Shown here: one piece after another, positions 55,050 through 61,882 of the stretch
Numbering within the stretch: the first letter of the stretch is position 1
How the letters are laid out: every line of letters starts with the position of its first letter
DNA from: Bacteroidia bacterium
GTDB lineage: Bacteria; Bacteroidota; Bacteroidia; Bacteroidales; Azobacteroidaceae
Length of the DNA: 61,882 nt
Reading direction: 5' to 3'
Assembly: GCA_025999255.1 (NCBI GenBank)
Contig: BNXB01000003.1
Coordinates: 1-61,882 of the forward strand
Program-made: the position numbers and the translations under genes
The notes under the pieces: generated by a model
Database searches by the model: none
The model's input: only the letters and a program-made list of their open reading frames with translations
Told to the model about the DNA's origin: nothing

Positions 55050-57257
55050 ATGACAATCATTGAAAACAAGATGGCAAAGAAAGATTTTTTAACAGAAGAG
55101 CTTAAGAAACATTTTGGTTTTGATACATTTAAAGGAAATCAGGAGGCAGTGATCCGCAATGTGTTAGCAGGCAAAGATACCTTTGTACTGATGCCTACCG
55201 GTGGAGGTAAATCCTTATGTTATCAGTTACCTGCTTTATTAGTGGAAGGGACGGCTGTCGTGATTTCTCCATTGATTGCCCTGATGAAGAACCAGGTCGA
55301 TGCTATGCGTAGCTTTAGCGAGAGCAATGGTGTCGCTCATTTCATTAATTCTTCTCTGAATAAAACTGCTATTGATCAGGTAAAGGAAGATATTCTCAGT
55401 GGAAAGACAAAACTGTTGTATGTGGCTCCGGAATCGTTGACAAAAGAGGATAATGTGGAATTCCTGCGACAGGTAAACGTGTCGTTTTATGCTGTGGATG
55501 AAGCGCATTGTATATCCGAATGGGGACATGATTTCCGGCCTGAATATCGCCGGATACGGCCTATAATCAATGAGATATCAAGAAAGCCGGTCATTGCCCT
55601 TACGGCAACGGCAACTCCTAAAGTACAACATGATATTCAGAAAAACCTGGGAATGATGGATGCTGCGGTTTTCAAGTCGTCGTTCAACCGCTCGAACCTG
55701 TACTACGAGGTCAGGCAAAAAACCGTTGATGTCGATAAAGATATTGTCAAGTTTATCAAGAGCCAAGTTGGAAAAGCTGGTATTGTATATTGCCTCTCCC
55801 GCAAGAAAGTGGAAGATTTTTCCGAAATTCTTAAAACGAACGGAATTAATGCATTGCCATATCATGCGGGGATGGATTCTCAGGCTCGTACCGGTAACCA
55901 GGATGCTTTCCTGATGGAAAAAGCGGATGTTATAGTAGCAACAATCGCATTTGGAATGGGGATTGATAAGCCTGATGTCCGTTATGTTATCCATTACGAT
56001 ATTCCTAAAAGTCTGGAAGGATATTATCAGGAAACCGGAAGATCCGGTCGGGATGGCGGAGAAGGTAAGTGTATCGTTTTTTATATAAATAAAGACCTGC
56101 AAAAACTGGAAAAATTTATGCAGGGAAAACCTATTTCCGAACAGGAGATAGGTAAACAACTCCTTGAAGAAACAAAAGCGTATGCCGAAACTTCGGTTTG
56201 CAGAAGGAAAGTCCTGCTGCATTATTTTGGGGAAGAATATACGGAAGATAACTGTGGAAATTGTGATAATTGTTTAAATCCTAAAAAACAAGTGGAAGCA
56301 AAGGACCTTTTAGTTACGGTATTGGAAACCGTATCTATACTTAAAGATAAATTTAAAGCCGATCATGTGATCAGTATTCTGTTAGGAAAAGAAACATCCG
56401 AGATTATTTCGTACGAGCATCAGGAACTGGAAATGTTTGGAACCGGGACTGATGAAGATGAAAAGACTTGGAATACTGTGATCCGGCAGGCAATGATCGC
56501 CGGATATCTGGATAAGGATATCGAAAATTACGGCCTATTGAAATTGACTCCGGCCGGTAGAAAGTACCTCGAAAAACCGGTTTCTTTCAAGATTACAAAA
56601 GATAATGAATTTGATGATGATGAAAACGTAGATGAAACCCCGGTCAGAGGAGGCGCTTCCTGTGCAGTGGATCCGGTTTTGTATTCTATCATGAAAGATT
56701 TGCGGAAGAAACTCTCTAAAAAACTGGATGTTCCTCCTTATGTGATTTTCCAGGATCCTTCGCTGGAGGCCATGGCAACTACTTATCCGATTACGATAGA
56801 AGAATTACAGAATATTCCCGGGGTGGGGGCCGGAAAAGCAAAACGTTACGGACAGGATTTTGTGGAATTAATCAAACGCCATGTTATCGAAAACGAAATC
56901 GAACGCCCTGAAGATTTGAGAGTACGTACGGTTGCCAATAAATCAAAACTCAAGGTATTTATTGTTCAAAGTATTGACCGTAAAGTGGCCCTGGATGACA
57001 TTGCTTTGACTAAAGGATTGGAATTCAGTGAATTATTGGACGAGATAGAGGCGATTGTGTATTCCGGAACTAAAATCAATATCGACTATTTCCTGAGTGA
57101 GGTAATGGATGAAGAACATATTGAAGATATTTATCTGTATTTTAAAGAATCGGAAACCGATGGAATGAAAGAAGCAATCGATGAATTGGGTAATACTTAT
57201 ACGGAAGAAGAAATCCGTTTGGTACGCATCAAATTCATATCCGAAATGGCAAATTAA
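55050..57257 (+). CDS. recQ: ATP-dependent DNA helicase RecQ
   Basis: This 735-residue 3'-5' helicase acts in recombination and repair. Walker A is in MPTGGGKSLCYQLPA, DEAH at 150-153 (VDEAHCISEWGHDFRPEY), motif VI in QETGRSGRDGG, and the zinc-binding RQC part in VCRRKVLLHYFGE...CGNCDNC. The HRDC domain is at about 555-620 (VPPYVIFQDPSLEAMA, IPGVGAGKAKRYG). About 100 further residues form an extra C-terminal domain seen in Bacteroidota RecQ. ATG 55071 is an alternative start. It has its own promoter. Confidence 0.95.
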   Translation: MTIIENKMAKKDFLTEELKKHFGFDTFKGNQEAVIRNVLAGKDTFVLMPTGGGKSLCYQLPALLVEGTAVVISPLIALMKNQVDAMRSFSESNGVAHFINSSLNKTAIDQVKEDILSGKTKLLYVAPESLTKEDNVEFLRQVNVSFYAVDEAHCISEWGHDFRPEYRRIRPIINEISRKPVIALTATATPKVQHDIQKNLGMMDAAVFKSSFNRSNLYYEVRQKTVDVDKDIVKFIKSQVGKAGIVYCLSRKKVEDFSEILKTNGINALPYHAGMDSQARTGNQDAFLMEKADVIVATIAFGMGIDKPDVRYVIHYDIPKSLEGYYQETGRSGRDGGEGKCIVFYINKDLQKLEKFMQGKPISEQEIGKQLLEETKAYAETSVCRRKVLLHYFGEEYTEDNCGNCDNCLNPKKQVEAKDLLVTVLETVSILKDKFKADHVISILLGKETSEIISYEHQELEMFGTGTDEDEKTWNTVIRQAMIAGYLDKDIENYGLLKLTPAGRKYLEKPVSFKITKDNEFDDDENVDETPVRGGASCAVDPVLYSIMKDLRKKLSKKLDVPPYVIFQDPSLEAMATTYPITIEELQNIPGVGAGKAKRYGQDFVELIKRHVIENEIERPEDLRVRTVANKSKLKVFIVQSIDRKVALDDIALTKGLEFSELLDEIEAIVYSGTKINIDYFLSEVMDEEHIEDIYLYFKESETDGMKEAIDELGNTYTEEEIRLVRIKFISEMAN

Positions 57258-57272
57258 TTCAAAAAAAATGCG

Positions 57273-57280
57273 TACATTTG
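57273..57280 (+). promoter_or_regulatory. candidate guaB promoter (-7 box)
   Basis: TACATTTG, 28 bp before the ATG, fits TAnnTTTG; the same TACATTTGCA string occurs in the ilvE promoter. The -33 element is unclear. Confidence 0.55.
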
Positions 57281-57290
57281 CACGCAATAA

Positions 57291-58787
<1,497 letters not shown>

Positions 58788-58791
58788 TTTG

Positions 58792-58895
58792 GTTTCACAC
58801 AGATTCCACAGATTTCACAAATTTATAACCGGGACGGGAACAACATTTGCCGGATAAGTAACAGATAAAAAATATTTGTGTAATCTGTGTGAAAC
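58792..58895. repeat. inverted-repeat element, copy 3 (104 bp)
   Basis: It opens GTTTCACACAGATTCCACAG and closes TGTAATCTGTGTGAAAC. It lies 5 bp after guaB in the 187-bp gap before the SurA-type gene. Confidence 0.8.
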
Positions 58896-58974
58896 AATAC
58901 AATATCTAAATCTTTTCTACGTTTCTTTATTGGCGTTTTATGTTTAAATGCGAAATTATTGATTTTATTAACGT

Positions 58975-60960
58975 ATGAAGAAGCAAGTTCTATCTTTTAT
59001 CTCAGTTTTATTTTCTACCCTGCTTGTCGCTCAAAATGACCGGGTGAATGATCCGGTTATTATGAATGTGAATGGGAAAAATGTCAAAAAATCGGAATTT
59101 GAATATATTTATAAAAAGAATAATACGGAAGAAGCGATAGACAGGAAATCCCTGGAAGAGTATCTTGAATTGTTTAAAAATTTCAAGCTGAAAGTGATTG
59201 AAGCTGAATCTTTGGGGTTGGATACGGTTCAGGCCTTTCGTGACGAATTGAATGGATATAAAACGGAACTGATTAAGACGTATCAGTCTAATTTGCTGGA
59301 TGAAAATTTGATCCGGAAAGAATACGACCGGATGAAAGAGGATGTGGAAATAGCTCATATCCTGATTACTTTTAATGGGAAAGAGTTGACCGGACAAGAC
59401 GCCAAAAATATGAGGGTATATCCGGCGGATACTCTGACTGCGTATAAAAAGGCGCTTCAAATTCGTAAACGTCTTTTGCAAAAAGGTGAAGATTTCGGAA
59501 AAGTTGCAATCGAGGAATCGAACGACAAAATATCCCTTGAAGGAGGCGCTCCCGGATATCTGGGTTGGTTTACCGCTTTACGGTTAATGCCGGAGTTGGA
59601 GGATGGCGCCTATAATACTCCTGTAGGCCGGATAAGCATGCCTGTCCGTTCCCAGTATGGTTACCATCTGATAAAAGTGCTTAAGCGTCAGCAGGATCCC
59701 GGTCAGATAAGAGTTTCTCATATTCTTGTCGAATGTCCTGATAATGCGGATACGGTACGGGTCAGTGATGCGGAAAAAAGAGTCGATGATATATATAAGA
59801 AGGTACTTAAAGGTGAAGATTTTGGAGAATTAGCGAAAAAATATTCCGATGATAAAGCTTCCGGAGCCAGAGAGGGTGATTTACCCTGGTTCGGGTATGG
59901 CCGGATGGTAAAAGAATTTGAAGTTGCTGCTTTTGAATTGTCTGAAATAGGAACGGTTACCCCTCCTGTCCGTACTAAATTCGGATTCCATATTATTAAG
60001 TTGCTTGAAAAGAGACAAATAGCTCCTATAGAAGAGGTGAGACCGGAAATTATCGATGCATTGAAACGAAACGGCAGACATGTTGAATTGGTTGAACCAC
60101 GGATGGAAAAAATGAAACAGGAAAATGGGTTTTCATTGAATAATGAAGTTTTTAATGAATTACAACAGGCTGCAAATACGTTATATCCATTAAGTCCGGA
60201 GTTCTTATCTAAATTTGAAAACAATCGGAATACCTTGTTCCTTACAGGATCTACAGCTTATACGGTATCCCAGTTTGTCCGGTTTATCAGGGAAAATGAT
60301 GCTCCGCAAATGGTTCTTTCAACTGATTTGTTGAATGAAAGGTTGCAGGGGTTTGAGCTGGATTGCCTTATAGAAGAGGAGAATCGTCAACTGGAGACAA
60401 AATATCCGGAGTTTAAGAATCTGATGCAGGAGTATCGTGATGGAATATTGTTGTATAATATTATGAATAGTGAAGTCTGGGAGAAGGCTAACCAGGATTC
60501 GGCAGGACTTAAGGTTTTCTTTGAACTGCATAAGACCGATTATTCCTGGGAGCAGCCTCATTACAAGGGATTTATTGTTCTTTGTAAAGACAGTAAGACC
60601 AAGAAAAAAATGCAGAAAGAGGTTGCTAAAATGACTCCGGAGGAAGCTTCCGATTATTTAAATGCAAATTATAAGGTAGGAGATGTTTCACATGTACAAA
60701 TAGAAAAAGGCCTTTTTGTGAAAGGAGATAATCCTTTTGTCGATGAAGCCGTATTTAAAACAGGTAAAGCTATTTGTCCCGAAGAATATTCGGATTTCTT
60801 TGTGATTGGGAAATTATTGAATACGCCGGATGACTATAATGATGTAAGAGGCCTTGTAGTAACCGATTATCAGACTTACCTGGAGAAAATGTGGGTTGAA
60901 TACCTCGACCAAAAATATCCGGTTATCATCTACAAAGAAGTAGTAAATACAATTAAATGA
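58975..60960 (+). CDS. SurA-type periplasmic peptidyl-prolyl isomerase with two parvulin domains
   Basis: The 661-residue product has a signal peptide (VLSFISVLFSTLLVAQ), a SurA N-terminal segment (VNGKNVKKSEFEYIYKKNN), two rotamase domains (about 120-230, IAHILITFNGKE..GAPGYLGWF..YGYHLIKVLK; and about 240-345, VSHILVECPDNA..DLPWFGYG..FGFHIIKLLEK), and a long C-terminal region. It probably escorts outer-membrane proteins through the periplasm. The next gene, a related lipoprotein, follows after 16 bp. Confidence 0.92.
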   Translation: MKKQVLSFISVLFSTLLVAQNDRVNDPVIMNVNGKNVKKSEFEYIYKKNNTEEAIDRKSLEEYLELFKNFKLKVIEAESLGLDTVQAFRDELNGYKTELIKTYQSNLLDENLIRKEYDRMKEDVEIAHILITFNGKELTGQDAKNMRVYPADTLTAYKKALQIRKRLLQKGEDFGKVAIEESNDKISLEGGAPGYLGWFTALRLMPELEDGAYNTPVGRISMPVRSQYGYHLIKVLKRQQDPGQIRVSHILVECPDNADTVRVSDAEKRVDDIYKKVLKGEDFGELAKKYSDDKASGAREGDLPWFGYGRMVKEFEVAAFELSEIGTVTPPVRTKFGFHIIKLLEKRQIAPIEEVRPEIIDALKRNGRHVELVEPRMEKMKQENGFSLNNEVFNELQQAANTLYPLSPEFLSKFENNRNTLFLTGSTAYTVSQFVRFIRENDAPQMVLSTDLLNERLQGFELDCLIEEENRQLETKYPEFKNLMQEYRDGILLYNIMNSEVWEKANQDSAGLKVFFELHKTDYSWEQPHYKGFIVLCKDSKTKKKMQKEVAKMTPEEASDYLNANYKVGDVSHVQIEKGLFVKGDNPFVDEAVFKTGKAICPEEYSDFFVIGKLLNTPDDYNDVRGLVVTDYQTYLEKMWVEYLDQKYPVIIYKEVVNTIK

Positions 60961-60976
60961 CAAACTTTAACCTTTT

Positions 60977-61813
60977 ATGAGGCTAATATTTCCGTTAGTC
61001 ATATTATCTTTGTTGGCTGTTTCGTGTGGTAGGGATACTTCGCAGGAGAAAGGAGAGATTGTTGCTTCTGTTAGAAATAAGTACCTGACAAGACAGGAGA
61101 TGGAGGAAGGGATACCTAAATCCGTAAGTCCGGCAGACAGTGTTATTATTGCGGATAAAATAATCCGGCATTGGATAAAGGACAATTTGTTGTATGATAT
61201 TGCGTCGAGGAATATTGCGGATAAGGAACATATCGATCAATTGACGGAGAATTACCGGAGAGCGCTGGTCATTTATCAATATCAGGAACAATTAGTGAAT
61301 GAGAAGCTTTCCAGGGATATCAGCGATGAGGAGATGAAAAGGTATTATGATGCCAATTCCGATAAGTTTAAGCTGGATCAAACCTTGGTGAAAGGTTTAT
61401 TCCTGAAGGTTCCGGTAGATGCTCCGCAGATTAATAGCGTGAGGGAATGGTATAAATCATCTTCTGAAGCAGTCCTGGAAAAACTCGAAAAATATACGGT
61501 ACAAAATGCTGTAAAGTATGATTATTTTTTTGACAATTGGGTGATTTTCAACGAGTTGATAGATTATATGCCGGTATATTATAATGATCCGGATGCAGTA
61601 GTCAGAAGCAATAAGAGTATTGAACTGCAGGATAGTAGTTATTATTATTTTTTAACTATTAAACAGTATTTATTGCAGGGAGATAAGGCTCCGTTCGAAT
61701 ACGCGAAATCAACCGTCAGGGAGATTCTGATCAACCAACGAAGGGTGAATTTCCTGAAAACTGAGCTTCTCCACTCGAAACCATATCGGAAAGTTCCCTC
61801 AATTTTGCTTTAA
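60977..61813 (+). CDS. SurA-related lipoprotein without rotamase domain
   Basis: The 278-residue product has a lipobox ending LAVSCGRD. The start of the mature part (GEIVASVRNKYLTRQEM) resembles SurA N-terminal segments, and ISDEEMKRYYDANSDKFKL is a SurA hallmark. A parvulin domain is not recognisable. Bacteroidales commonly encode such a protein beside the two-rotamase foldase. The final residues (ELLHSKPYRKVPSILL) do not look like the family's usual end, and the opposite strand carries an open frame over the same bases, so the C-terminus may be altered. Confidence 0.78.
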   Translation: MRLIFPLVILSLLAVSCGRDTSQEKGEIVASVRNKYLTRQEMEEGIPKSVSPADSVIIADKIIRHWIKDNLLYDIASRNIADKEHIDQLTENYRRALVIYQYQEQLVNEKLSRDISDEEMKRYYDANSDKFKLDQTLVKGLFLKVPVDAPQINSVREWYKSSSEAVLEKLEKYTVQNAVKYDYFFDNWVIFNELIDYMPVYYNDPDAVVRSNKSIELQDSSYYYFLTIKQYLLQGDKAPFEYAKSTVREILINQRRVNFLKTELLHSKPYRKVPSILL

Positions 61814-61882
61814 CCTGATCTATTTGAGCCAAAGCAATTTGCGGTTCCATAGTAATAATCTGGGCTTCAACCGTAGTGTTGA
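61731..61882 (-). CDS. possible 3' end of a minus-strand gene (partial)
   Basis: A minus-strand frame is open from the window edge to a TGA at 61731-61733. It reads VEAQIITMEPQIALAQ, then IDQVKAKLRELSDMVSSGE, which looks like helical coding sequence. It overlaps the end of the lipoprotein gene by 83 bp, which is long for convergent genes. I cannot assign a family, and chance is possible. Confidence 0.25.
   Translation of the reverse strand, partial: NTTVEAQIITMEPQIALAQIDQVKAKLRELSDMVSSGEAQFSGNSPFVG

Noticed and set aside
55578..56222. Long minus-strand frame inside recQ
   Set aside because: It lies under conserved helicase motifs on the plus strand and is a codon-usage shadow.

Overview
The window looks like about 62 kb of chromosome from a Bacteroidales bacterium (phylum Bacteroidota). 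Evidence: many gene starts are preceded by the Bacteroidota -7 promoter box (TAnnTTTG) rather than a sigma70-type -10 box; GldH, a DUF4494 protein, a RicT-like PSP1 protein and a remnant of a type IX secretion (T9SS) sorting tail are present; and there are several SurA/PpiD-type foldases and large secreted glycoside hydrolases. I cannot name the genus with confidence; a relative of Odoribacter or Butyricimonas would fit.

Layout. (1) Positions 1-4400 are the downstream end of a peptide-modification (RiPP) island of the Bacteroidales 'GG' type: the SPASM half of a radical SAM maturase, an rSAM-like partner, and two rearranged glycosyltransferases. The first 1.9 kb is visibly AT-rich. (2) 4.4-9.7 kb: engB, a DUF4494 gene, a YggS-type PLP protein, a dihydroorotate-dehydrogenase-like enzyme, mnmA and an AAA/DUF4143 ATPase. 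(3) 10-22.6 kb, minus strand: tRNA-Leu, an S41 peptidase lipoprotein, a beta-barrel-like protein, the A subunit of a type II topoisomerase, pdxA, rlmN, and an envelope cluster (PpiD-like foldase, CorC-like protein, LptC, an outer-membrane protein, coaX). (4) 22.8-33.5 kb: a GH2 beta-galactosidase, aminopeptidase P, a thioredoxin-fold protein, a Tat-exported Gfo/Idh/MocA oxidoreductase, a CrcB/Fluc channel, a metallophosphoesterase, an NlpE-like lipoprotein flanked by repeats, and tRNA-Lys. (5) 33.6-42.7 kb: PBP4-type carboxypeptidase, gldH, ricT, holB, metF, ilvE, and a Tat-exported Fe-S aldo/keto reductase with its neighbours. (6) 42.7-44.6 kb is a degraded accessory island: a composite palindromic repeat, a DUF4160 gene broken by a stop codon, a DUF2442-HTH-DUF5618 fusion, an HRDC-domain pseudogene of a kind I associate with diversity-generating retroelements, and a T9SS-tail fragment. 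(7) 44.6-51.4 kb is a complete TetR-TolC-HlyD-ABC-ABC-permease-permease export operon, comparable to E. coli CecR/YbhGFSR, with a candidate TetR operator. (8) 51.6-61.8 kb: tig-clpP-clpX, recQ, guaB and a SurA-type periplasmic foldase pair.

The most distinctive non-coding signal is a set of dispersed repeats: three copies of an inverted-repeat element with ends GTTTCACACAGATT, several arrays of 7-bp units (one encodes part of the HlyD signal peptide and could act as a frame switch), a two-copy family rich in ACGTAAAACG, a GGCAAACCTTAA repeat around the NlpE gene, and a 195-bp element made of six short palindromes. Most other regions are ordinary housekeeping DNA. No CRISPR array, rRNA gene or intact insertion sequence was seen.
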